Source: an uncultured Duganella sp. (GTDB lineage: Bacteria > Pseudomonadota > Gammaproteobacteria > Burkholderiales > Burkholderiaceae). From it: a stretch of 7,580 bases of DNA. Under the pieces are notes generated by a model. That model was not told the DNA's origin, ran no database searches, and was given only the letters and a program-made list of their open reading frames with translations. The position numbers and the translations under genes are program-made. Position 1 is the stretch's first letter, and every line of letters begins with the position of its first letter. The stretch covers positions 1 to 7,580 of the forward strand of contig CAMLSG010000244.1 in assembly GCA_946482635.1 (NCBI GenBank), in the 5' to 3' direction. Positions 1 to 5,417 of the stretch are shown here, piece by piece.

Positions 1-19
1 AATGGGGTACGTCCCCATT
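1..19. other. Perfect 7-bp inverted repeat at the left edge
   Basis: Seven bases (AATGGGG) are mirrored by CCCCATT across a five-base loop (TACGT), followed by TTTAAT. It lies about 40 bases upstream of the cupin start. It could be the 3' hairpin of a gene ending left of the window, a REP-like intergenic palindrome, or an operator. The run of T after it is too poor for a confident intrinsic terminator, and the window edge hides the rest. Confidence 0.4.
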
Positions 20-60
20 TAATCCTTGCTGCTATCATTGGAACAATCCAGGGAGGGTAT

Positions 61-393
61 ATGGCGCTACCGCATGCATCGTCCGGGCAAGTGGTCCGGA
101 TTGGCCGCGAGGCCGGTGAAAGCTTGTCGCAGTTTTCTTCCATCGCACTGGCCAAGACGGAACAGCTGGAATTGATCCGCATGACCGTCCCGGCCGGGCG
201 CGCGGTGCCGGAGCATGCGGTCAAGGGCCAGATTACGCTGCAATGCCTGGAAGGCGAGGTGGCGTTCGATGCGCATGGCCGCACCGCCATCCTGCGCGCC
301 GGGGAAATGCTCTACCTGCAAGGCGGCGCGCCGCATGCCCTGCGTGCCAACACCGATGCGCTGCTGCTATTGACTATTGTGCTGAAGGATTGA
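61..393 (+). CDS. Small single-domain cupin protein
   Basis: A 110-residue cytoplasmic protein with no signal peptide or membrane segment. One cupin beta-barrel covers roughly residues 30-108. Motif 1 is around V43-PAG to G65, with H52 in a VPEH context and Q57 where many cupins carry further metal ligands. Motif 2 is around G81 to N97, with H92. The usual HxH and Glu of motif 1 are reduced to a single His, so metal binding, if any, would rest on H52, Q57 and H92. The ATG is preceded by a strong GGGAGGG Shine-Dalgarno (51-57), which fixes the start. Small cupins of this kind are often stand-alone sensors or binding proteins of unknown ligand, and no substrate can be named here. The last 20 bases overlap the end of the histidine kinase on the other strand. 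The gene is real; its function is unknown. Confidence 0.88.
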   Translation: MALPHASSGQVVRIGREAGESLSQFSSIALAKTEQLELIRMTVPAGRAVPEHAVKGQITLQCLEGEVAFDAHGRTAILRAGEMLYLQGGAPHALRANTDALLLLTIVLKD

Positions 394-1642
394 GCGGCAG
401 GCGGAAGGTGAACCTGACGCCGTCGCCCGGCGTGCTGTCGAGGCGTACGCTGCCTTTCAGGATCGCTTGCACCGCGTTCAGCACGATCGCCAGGCCCAGC
501 CCGCGCGCGCCTTCGCCTACCCGCGTCGTATAGAACGGTTCAAACACGCGCGGCAGCGCATCGGCCGCGATGCCGCAGCCATTATCCGTATACACCAGTT
601 CCACTTCGTTGTCCTGGCGCGTGGCGGCAATATGCACGCAGCGTCCCTCGCGGCCGGCAAACGCATGGCGTGCCGAGTTGTCCAGCAAGGCGACCAGGAT
701 CTGTTCGATATGGCCGGGGTAGCTGTCCATCTCCAGGCCGGCAGGAATAGCCACCGTCAGGCTGATCGCTTCGCGTCGCAGCAGGGGCGCGGTGGCGCTG
801 GCGACGTGGTCCACCGTTTCGTCGAGGTCGAAGCGCCGGCGGGGCTGGCCTTCCTGGTCCACTGCGATCTGCTTGATGCTGGCCAGCAGGTTGCCGGCAC
901 GCGTGCTGTTGCGTTCGATTGTGTCGCAGGCTTGCCGCCCTTCGTCGAGCATGCGGCGCAAGTTCGACTGCGACAGGGTGCGTGCTTCGGCCTGCTGCGC
1001 AATATCATCCAGCCGGGATGCCAGCGAGGACGAACCCAGCACGATATTGCCCAGCGGCGTGTTCAGTTCATGCGCGATCCCGCCGACCAGGCTGCCGATG
1101 GTGGCAAGCTTGGCGGTGGCCACCATTTGTTCCAGGATCGCGGCGTCACGCAGCGCCTGCTCGCGGCGCTCGTAGACCTGGCGCAGGTCGCGTTCGACCA
1201 GCCCTCGGAATTGCTCCAGCAGCGCACGCTGGGTGTCGTCGTAGGGGTTCATTTTCCGGTCCAGCACGCAGATGGTGCCGAACACGTGGTCGTCGGGCCA
1301 GACCAGCGGCAGGCCGAGGTAGGAAACCATGCCCAGCTTGATGTCGGGATTGGCGCACCAGGCGGCGTCCCGCAGGGCATCCGGAACCAGGAGCTCGGCC
1401 CGTTGCGCCATCACCGTCTCGCAATACAGGCCGGTATTCAGCGGCGCCAGTTCATGTTCTTCGTAGGGATTGCCGGGCGAATGGCTGGACAGGAATACCT
1501 GGATGTTGGGCGGCCGCACGCGCATGATCAGGGCCGCAGGCACTTGCAGCAGGCGAGCCAGCAAGTCCAGGACTTGCTGCCATTTATCCGCTATCGTCGT
1601 GTCGATCTCAAGCGTTTCAGCCAGGTTCGTGGAACTGGTCAT
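374..1642 (-). CDS. Soluble GAF-domain sensor histidine kinase (orphan)
   Basis: A 422-residue protein. An N-terminal GAF domain (about residues 12-160, with a GLYCETV stretch near 71-77 and a LPLVWPDDHVFGTICVLD stretch near 111-128) is followed by a coiled linker and a HisKA dimerisation domain. The HELNTP box carries the phosphoacceptor His191. The HATPase_c domain has an N box at D321-N322, a G1 box DNGCG at 353-357, an F box FEPFYTT at 367-373 and a G2 box GARGLGLA at 378-385. All catalytic motifs look intact. There is no transmembrane segment and no receiver domain, so it should sense a cytoplasmic or diffusible signal and pass phosphate to an unlinked response regulator. An in-frame GTG lies four codons upstream (1652-1654), but a GGAGG site five bases before the ATG at 1642 makes the ATG the better start; the GTG overlaps that site. 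The ligand is unknown. Three Cys (74, 96, 125) lie in the GAF domain. Confidence 0.93.
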   Translation of the reverse strand: MTSSTNLAETLEIDTTIADKWQQVLDLLARLLQVPAALIMRVRPPNIQVFLSSHSPGNPYEEHELAPLNTGLYCETVMAQRAELLVPDALRDAAWCANPDIKLGMVSYLGLPLVWPDDHVFGTICVLDRKMNPYDDTQRALLEQFRGLVERDLRQVYERREQALRDAAILEQMVATAKLATIGSLVGGIAHELNTPLGNIVLGSSSLASRLDDIAQQAEARTLSQSNLRRMLDEGRQACDTIERNSTRAGNLLASIKQIAVDQEGQPRRRFDLDETVDHVASATAPLLRREAISLTVAIPAGLEMDSYPGHIEQILVALLDNSARHAFAGREGRCVHIAATRQDNEVELVYTDNGCGIAADALPRVFEPFYTTRVGEGARGLGLAIVLNAVQAILKGSVRLDSTPGDGVRFTFRLPLNPSAQ

Positions 1643-1647
1643 CGTTG

Positions 1648-1652
1648 CCTCC
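1648..1652 (-). promoter_or_regulatory. Ribosome binding site deciding the kinase start
   Basis: GGAGG on the - strand, five bases before the ATG at 1642. The in-frame GTG at 1654 overlaps this site and has no comparable site of its own, so the 422-residue form is preferred over the 426-residue form. Confidence 0.7.
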
Positions 1653-1669
1653 ACCCAAGGGATGCGCCG

Positions 1670-1675
1670 ATTATA
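1670..1675 (-). promoter_or_regulatory. Putative sigma70 -10 element for the kinase
   Basis: A consensus TATAAT on the - strand sits in the 53-base gap between the gpsA stop and the kinase start. It predicts a transcript start near 1663 and a leader of about 20 bases. The -35 region at 17-base spacing (TAGCAT, overlapping the gpsA stop) is poor, so activity may be weak or need an activator. Read-through from gpsA is an alternative, since I see no terminator between the two genes. Confidence 0.4.
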
Positions 1676-1695
1676 GGATGGTGGGCGCGGCGATG

Positions 1696-2724
1696 CTACT
1701 TAACTGGCGGTACCTGGTTTTCCGAGCGTGGGTCGCGCGCCAGCAGGCCCTGCACCAGGTCAGCCGGTTGCAGGCCGTCGAACAGCACGCTGGCGACGGC
1801 GTTTGTGATCGGCATGTCCACGCCGAGGCGGCGCGCCAGTTCGCGCACCGCTTTCGCGCAGGGCACGCCTTCAGCAACATGGCCCAGCTCATTGACCACG
1901 GTTTCCAGCGACTTGCCTTGCGCCAGGCCCAGCCCCACGCGGCGGTTGCGCGACAGGTCGCCGGTGCAGGTCAGGATCAAATCGCCCATGCCGGTCAGGC
2001 CCATGAAGGTTTCCACTTGCCCGCCCAGGGCGGTGCCGAGGCGGGTAATCTCGGCCAGGCCGCGCGTAATCAATGCAGCCCGCGCGTTCAGGCCCAGGCC
2101 CATGCCGTCGGCCACGCCGGTGGCAATCGCCAGCACGTTCTTCACGGCGCCGCCCACTTCCACGCCGACGATGTCGTCGCTCGAGTAGACGCGCATGGTG
2201 CCGCCGTGGACGGCGCCCACCACCAGTTCGCACAAGGCGGCATCGCTGGAGGCAATGGTCAGCGCGCAAGGCAGGCCCTTGGCCACTTCCTGCGCGAACG
2301 ATGGACCGGACAGCGCGCCAGCCGGCACGCTGTCGCCCAGCACTTCGCGCACGATCTGGTGCGGCAGCATGCCGGTGTCGTATTCAAAGCCCTTGCACAG
2401 CCAGACGATATTCGGGATCGGCTTGCCTTTCAGCGCCTGCAGCAGCGGGCGCAGGCCGGCCACCGGGCAGGCGGCAATCAGCAAGCCATCCTGGCCCACA
2501 TGGGCCACGGCGGCGTCGAAATCGGAACTCACCTGCAGCGCAGGCGGGAACGGAAAGCCCTTCAGGTAATGCGTATTGTCGCGGGCGGCGTCCATCTCAG
2601 CCATGGCGGCGGCATTGCGGCCCCACAGCACCACGTCGTGGCGCGCGGCGACCGCGATGGCCACGGCCGTGCCCCAGGCGCCGGAACCCAGCACGCTGAT
2701 CTTGCGTTTTTGTTCTTGCGGCAT
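1696..2724 (-). CDS. gpsA: NAD(P)H-dependent glycerol-3-phosphate dehydrogenase
   Basis: Reduces dihydroxyacetone phosphate to sn-glycerol 3-phosphate, the backbone precursor of phospholipids, in the cytoplasm. The 342-residue form (E. coli GpsA is 339) starts with a Rossmann nucleotide-binding motif GSGAWGTA at residues 13-20. It continues with SGPSFA at 139-144, the GAVKN segment with the expected catalytic Lys195, the GLTGMGDL motif at 242-249 and RNRRVG at 259-264, all hallmarks of the family. An ATG six codons upstream (2742) would give 348 residues but overlaps the end of the SH3 gene and has no Shine-Dalgarno. The ATG at 2724 lies five bases after that gene's TGA and fits the family N-terminus better. 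Its own ribosome site is weak (a GAG four bases ahead and GGGG further up), suggesting translational coupling to the SH3 gene. In E. coli gpsA directly follows secB; here the SH3 gene lies between them. Confidence 0.96.
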   Translation of the reverse strand: MPQEQKRKISVLGSGAWGTAVAIAVAARHDVVLWGRNAAAMAEMDAARDNTHYLKGFPFPPALQVSSDFDAAVAHVGQDGLLIAACPVAGLRPLLQALKGKPIPNIVWLCKGFEYDTGMLPHQIVREVLGDSVPAGALSGPSFAQEVAKGLPCALTIASSDAALCELVVGAVHGGTMRVYSSDDIVGVEVGGAVKNVLAIATGVADGMGLGLNARAALITRGLAEITRLGTALGGQVETFMGLTGMGDLILTCTGDLSRNRRVGLGLAQGKSLETVVNELGHVAEGVPCAKAVRELARRLGVDMPITNAVASVLFDGLQPADLVQGLLARDPRSENQVPPVK

Positions 2725-2729
2725 CGTGC

Positions 2730-3176
2730 TCAGTTGCCCCATACATCGTTGCTGCGCACAAAGCCCACCAGGCCGTCGCGGTGTTTCACCTTGGTCCAGC
2801 CATTGGCAGCCGGTTCGGCCAGTTCCAGCAGCACGCCCTTGTCGGCGATGAAGACCACCGGCGCGGTTTCTTCAGCCGCGCCGCGCACCTTGGTATTGGC
2901 TGCGCGCACGATCACGTTGCGCTGCTTGATGCTCAAGCCCTTGGCTTCGGTCCAGGCCATGTCGCCGGCCATGTCGCGCACCTTGACCCATTCGCCATAG
3001 GTCAGCACGATTTCCAGCGGGGCGCCGGAAGGGACGATGTACTGTTTGGGCGCCCTGGTCGAAGGGCCGCCGTACAGCACGGCAGGATTGGCGCCGACCG
3101 ACCGGTAGTCGATAGCCTGGGCGCTGGCGCAGGCCAGCAGCGTTGCGGCGATGGCGACAATTCGGCGTAAATTCAT
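2730..3176 (-). CDS. Secreted SH3-like domain protein
   Basis: A 148-residue exported protein. Residues 1-21 form a Sec signal peptide: two Arg, a hydrophobic stretch, and an Ala-rich end ASAQA with likely cleavage before Ile22. The mature part looks like two bacterial SH3-like repeats (about 25-85 and 86-147), each with the short beta-strand pattern leading to a GEWVKV or [15 protein letters not shown] segment and a Trp near its end. Such domains often bind peptidoglycan or partner proteins in the periplasm; that role is inferred from the fold, not shown. The ATG is preceded by AAGG nine bases upstream. This AAGG directly follows the T tract of the terminator-like hairpin behind secB. The gene sits five bases ahead of gpsA and is probably transcribed with it. 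I know of no counterpart at this place in E. coli. Confidence 0.88.
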   Translation of the reverse strand: MNLRRIVAIAATLLACASAQAIDYRSVGANPAVLYGGPSTRAPKQYIVPSGAPLEIVLTYGEWVKVRDMAGDMAWTEAKGLSIKQRNVIVRAANTKVRGAAEETAPVVFIADKGVLLELAEPAANGWTKVKHRDGLVGFVRSNDVWGN

Positions 3177-3189
3177 CGATTAATACCTT

Positions 3190-3221
3190 AAAAATGCGCA
3201 AAGGCCCGCGGGGGCCTTTGC
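3190..3221 (-). terminator. Intrinsic terminator or attenuator after secB
   Basis: A perfect 10-bp GC-rich stem (arms 3198-3207 and 3212-3221, four-base loop) is followed on the - strand by GCA and then five T (3194-3190). This is a canonical rho-independent terminator for the leftward rhodanese-grxC-secB transcript. The AAGG ribosome site of the SH3 gene begins at the very next base, so SH3-gpsA transcription must either read through or start upstream of or within the hairpin. Confidence 0.75.
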
Positions 3222-3226
3222 ATGCG

Positions 3227-3244
3227 GGGGAACCGTGGTTCCCC
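3227..3244 (-). repeat. Second hairpin between secB and the terminator
   Basis: A perfect 8-bp inverted repeat (GGGGAACC mirrored by GGTTCCCC, two-base spacer) lies 18 bases after the secB stop and just upstream of the terminator stem. It has no T tract of its own. It may stabilise the secB mRNA end, reinforce termination, or be an operator for the SH3-gpsA unit. Confidence 0.5.
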
Positions 3245-3261
3245 ATGATATCGCAGAAGTA

Positions 3262-3753
3262 TTACTGTACGGTTGCCGAGCCTTCGACCGGGGTCGCGCC
3301 GGCTTCAGCAGCTTGCTGCTGGGCGATGGCTGCCAGGCGCTGCTGGTAGAACACTTCGAAGTTGATTTCGGCCAGGTGGATCGGAGGGAAACCGGCGCGG
3401 GTGATCATGTCGGCGATGTTCGAACGCAGGTATGGGTACACGATGTTCGGGCAGCCGATGCCCAGCAGTGGGTCCAGCTGTTCGGCTGGAATATTGCGGG
3501 CTTCGAAGATGCCGGCTTGCTTGCCTTCAACCAGGAAAGCGACTTTGTCTTTGATCTTGGCAGTCACGGTCACGGTCACGGTGGACTCGAAGATGCCTTC
3601 GGACAGCGGCTCTGCGCCTACGTCCAGTGCCACTTCGATCGAAGGGGCTTCCTGCTCCAGGAAGATAGCTGGGGAATTAGGCTGTTCCAGCGACATGTCT
3701 TTCAGGTAGACGCGTTGGATTTGGAATACAGGTTGCAGGTTTTCTTCAGACAT
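3262..3753 (-). CDS. secB: Protein-export chaperone SecB
   Basis: A homotetrameric cytoplasmic chaperone that keeps preproteins unfolded and hands them to SecA for export through SecYEG. The 163-residue product (E. coli SecB is 155) has the family order: the [19 protein letters not shown] segment near the N-terminus (about 10-28), a [10 protein letters not shown] beta strand near 57-66, GIFE near 81-84, [16 protein letters not shown] near 101-116, and the [13 protein letters not shown] stretch near 121-133 before an Ala/Gln-rich C-terminal tail. The ATG has a modest GAAAG ribosome site six bases ahead. It is third in a leftward rhodanese-grxC-secB block, but the 139-base gap before it contains its own promoter candidate. 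A strong terminator follows. Identity is not in doubt. Confidence 0.98.
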   Translation of the reverse strand: MSEENLQPVFQIQRVYLKDMSLEQPNSPAIFLEQEAPSIEVALDVGAEPLSEGIFESTVTVTVTAKIKDKVAFLVEGKQAGIFEARNIPAEQLDPLLGIGCPNIVYPYLRSNIADMITRAGFPPIHLAEINFEVFYQQRLAAIAQQQAAEAGATPVEGSATVQ

Positions 3754-3829
3754 GGAACGCTTTCGTATCAGTTATATAGTTAATGCTTGTCCAGGCCACG
3801 TGGGTAAGCCAAAGTCAAACGCGACGGCA

Positions 3830-3857
3830 ATTGTAGCAAAACTAGTTTCTTTTCCAA
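3830..3857 (-). promoter_or_regulatory. Putative sigma70 promoter for secB
   Basis: On the - strand, TTGGAA (3857-3852), a 16-base spacer and TACAAT (3835-3830) make a reasonable housekeeping promoter. Transcription would start near 3823, giving a leader of about 70 bases before the secB ATG. It would allow secB expression independent of rhodanese-grxC. Confidence 0.45.
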
Positions 3858-3872
3858 CGTTTCAGCCGTTGG
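3854..3872. repeat. 6-bp inverted repeat between grxC and secB
   Basis: CCAACG and CGTTGG arms with a seven-base loop lie 20 bases downstream of the grxC stop. On the - strand it is followed by an A-rich run, not T, so it is not a standard terminator for grxC. Its left arm overlaps the candidate secB -35 element, which makes an operator or mRNA 3'-end hairpin possible. Confidence 0.3.
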
Positions 3873-3892
3873 TCCGTTGTATTTGGGGGCGT

Positions 3893-4153
3893 TTAACCTT
3901 TTAACAAGGGGTCGAGGCCGCCGGCCTGGTCCAAAGCGTACAAATCGTCAAAACCGCCCACGTGGGTGTCGCCGATATAGATCTGCGGCACGGTGCGGCG
4001 GCCGGTCTTTTCCATCATCAGCTGGCGCTGGGCCGGGTCGAGGTCGACGCGGATCTTGTTGATGGTGGTGACACCCTTGCTTTCCAGCAAACGTTCGGCG
4101 CGCACGCAATACGGGCACACCAGGGTGCTGTACATGGTAACGTTGGCAGTCAT
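3893..4153 (-). CDS. grxC: Glutaredoxin 3
   Basis: A small cytoplasmic thioredoxin-fold protein that uses glutathione to reduce disulfides and glutathionylated proteins. It has 86 residues (E. coli GrxC is 83). The dithiol active site CPYC is at residues 13-16, the cis-Pro motif TVP at 54-56, and the glutathione-binding GGFDD at 66-70. It is the classic dithiol type, not the monothiol CGFS type linked to iron-sulfur clusters. The ATG is preceded by a strong AAGGAG that overlaps the stop codon of the rhodanese gene, so the two are co-transcribed and probably translationally coupled. Position between rhodanese and secB matches E. coli grxC. Confidence 0.97.
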   Translation of the reverse strand: MTANVTMYSTLVCPYCVRAERLLESKGVTTINKIRVDLDPAQRQLMMEKTGRRTVPQIYIGDTHVGGFDDLYALDQAGGLDPLLKG

Positions 4154-4158
4154 GGCAG

Positions 4159-4164
4159 CTCCTT
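4159..4164 (-). promoter_or_regulatory. grxC ribosome binding site overlapping the rhodanese stop
   Basis: AAGGAG on the - strand, five bases before the grxC ATG. Its first base is the last base of the rhodanese TAA, an arrangement typical of coupled translation within an operon. Confidence 0.75.
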
Positions 4165-4562
4165 TACTTTGTCAGCGGCAGGTTTTGCGACTTCCAGGCA
4201 TCGATTCCGCCTTCCATCACGACAACGTCGGAGAAACCGGACTTTTCCAGCATGCGGGCAGCGCTGAAGGCGCTGATCCCTTTATCGCATACCACCACCA
4301 GGGTTTTGTCCTTGAACTTCTTCAGTTCGTCCATGCGGTTGCCAAGTTCGGCCAGCGGGATATGTTTGGAATCGATGATACGGCTTTCGGCCTTGTCCTT
4401 GGCGCGCACATCGAGAATGCCGGCTTTGCCGCGGTTGATCAGCAGGGTCACTTCGGCCGGCGAGGCTTTTTTGCCGCGCTGGGTCAGGACCGGGAACAGC
4501 AGGGCGCCGCCGGACAAGAGGACGATGGCGATCAGAAAAATATTGTCGATGATGAATTTCAC
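4164..4562 (-). CDS. Membrane-anchored rhodanese-like protein (YibN type)
   Basis: A 132-residue protein with one N-terminal transmembrane helix (about residues 4-26) and one rhodanese domain (about 34-128). It shows the DVR motif at 51-53, the active-site loop beginning C92-DKGIS, and the GGIDAW motif at 118-123. The nucleophilic Cys is present, so sulfur transfer via a persulfide is possible. The substrate is unknown, and the domain probably faces the cytoplasm. The reading frame stays open upstream to an ATG at 4637, but the GTG at 4562 is the better start: the membrane helix begins right after it, a GGA lies five bases ahead, and the only good -10 element (4593-4598) lies inside the longer version. 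E. coli YibN (143 residues, same topology) occupies the same place ahead of grxC-secB. The start is less certain than the identity. Confidence 0.9.
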   Translation of the reverse strand: MKFIIDNIFLIAIVLLSGGALLFPVLTQRGKKASPAEVTLLINRGKAGILDVRAKDKAESRIIDSKHIPLAELGNRMDELKKFKDKTLVVVCDKGISAFSAARMLEKSGFSDVVVMEGGIDAWKSQNLPLTK

Positions 4563-4575
4563 GGTAATCCAATGG

Positions 4576-4602
4576 TTGAACTTAATCTGCGCATTATAAA
4601 AT
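4576..4602 (+). promoter_or_regulatory. Putative gpmA operon promoter
   Basis: TTGAAC (4576-4581) and TAAAAT (4597-4602) are separated by 15 bases, with an alternative -10 TATAAA at 4595-4600. Transcription would start near 4609, giving a leader of about 57 bases before the gpmA ATG. The spacing is short, so this is a candidate only. It overlaps the oppositely directed rhodanese promoter. Confidence 0.35.
4593..4598 (-). promoter_or_regulatory. Consensus -10 element for the rhodanese-grxC transcript
   Basis: A perfect TATAAT on the - strand, 30 bases upstream of the chosen GTG start, predicts a transcript start near 4586 and a leader of about 24 bases. No good -35 hexamer is visible at 16-18 bases (AAGCCA at 17). 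Its position argues against the longer rhodanese start at 4637. Confidence 0.5.
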
Positions 4603-4665
4603 AGATGCTTGTTCGTGGCTTCGGCGGCGATTTTCACCCATTTCCAACTCTATTGTTATAGCTAT

Positions 4666-5412
4666 ATGTACAAAATCGTATTCATGCGTCACGGCGAGTC
4701 CACCTGGAACCTGGAAAATCGCTTCACCGGCTGGACCGATGTGGACCTGACCGAAAAAGGCGTCAACGAGGCCAAATCTGCTGGCAAGATCCTGAAAGAT
4801 GCCGGCTTCTCCTTCGATCTGTGCTACACCTCCGTGCTCAAGCGCGCTATCCGCACCCTGTGGCTGACCCTGGACGAGATGGACGAGATGTACGTGCCGA
4901 TCAAGCATGACTGGCGCCTGAACGAGCGTCATTACGGCGCCCTGCAAGGCCTGGACAAGGGTGAGACCGCTGCCAAGTTCGGCGATGCCCAGGTGCTGGT
5001 ATGGCGCCGCAGCTACGATATCCCGCCGCCGGCCCTGGAAGCAGGCGACGACCGCACGTCCTTCAACGACCCGCGGTATGCCGGCCTGCCGAAGGATTCC
5101 ATCCCGCTGACCGAGTGCCTGAAAGACACCGTGGCGCGCGTGATGCCGGCCTGGAACGATGAAATCGCCCCTGCCATCAAGGCCGGCAAGCAAATCCTGA
5201 TTTCTGCCCACGGCAACAGCCTGCGCGCCCTGATCAAGATGCTGGACGGCATCAGCGACGAAGAAATCGTTGGCCTGAACATCCCGAACGGCCAGCCGCT
5301 GGTGTACGAACTGGATGCCGACCTGAAGCCGATCAAGCATTACTACCTGGGCGACCCGGCTGCCATCGCTGCCGCCCAGGCCGCCGTGGCTAACCAGGGC
5401 AAGGCCAAGTAA
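4666..5412 (+). CDS. gpmA: 2,3-bisphosphoglycerate-dependent phosphoglycerate mutase
   Basis: Interconverts 3- and 2-phosphoglycerate in glycolysis and gluconeogenesis through a phosphohistidine intermediate. It has 248 residues (E. coli GpmA is 250). The histidine phosphatase signature RHGESTWN lies at residues 8-15 with the phosphorylated His9. Then come Arg60-Ala-Ile-Arg63, [14 protein letters not shown] at 85-98 with the expected acid Glu87, WRRSYD at 113-118, and AHGNSLRAL at 181-189 with the second catalytic His182. The frame is open further upstream (ATG at 4609), but the family N-terminus [10 protein letters not shown] starts at 4666. No clear Shine-Dalgarno precedes it; the leader there is AT-rich. 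The gene starts a rightward operon, with envC beginning five bases after its stop. In E. coli the mutase in this position is the unrelated GpmM. Confidence 0.97.
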   Translation: MYKIVFMRHGESTWNLENRFTGWTDVDLTEKGVNEAKSAGKILKDAGFSFDLCYTSVLKRAIRTLWLTLDEMDEMYVPIKHDWRLNERHYGALQGLDKGETAAKFGDAQVLVWRRSYDIPPPALEAGDDRTSFNDPRYAGLPKDSIPLTECLKDTVARVMPAWNDEIAPAIKAGKQILISAHGNSLRALIKMLDGISDEEIVGLNIPNGQPLVYELDADLKPIKHYYLGDPAAIAAAQAAVANQGKAK

Positions 5413-5417
5413 TCCCC

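Noticed and set aside
467..2188. A 573-codon open frame on the + strand opposite the kinase and gpsA
   Set aside because: It spans two well-recognised genes on the other strand, starts inside one and ends inside another, has a low-complexity His/Gln/Arg-rich product with no domain pattern, and has no ribosome site. It is a GC-codon shadow.
1645..3000. A 451-codon open frame on the + strand opposite gpsA and the SH3 gene
   Set aside because: It is antisense to clear genes, and its product is composition-driven (Ala/His/Gln/Gly) with no recognisable motif. It is a shadow frame.
3564..3582. Three tandem copies of a 6-base unit (TCACGG) inside secB, as a possible repeat element or slippage site
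   Set aside because: It encodes alternating Thr-Val of a beta strand expected in SecB, keeps frame, and is too short to call a functional repeat.
3839..3848. AAACTAGTTT perfect palindrome and nearby CCACGTGG (3796-3803) as possible operators upstream of secB
   Set aside because: Short palindromes of this length arise by chance. The first falls within the spacer of the candidate secB promoter, but there is no second copy or known binding site to support it.
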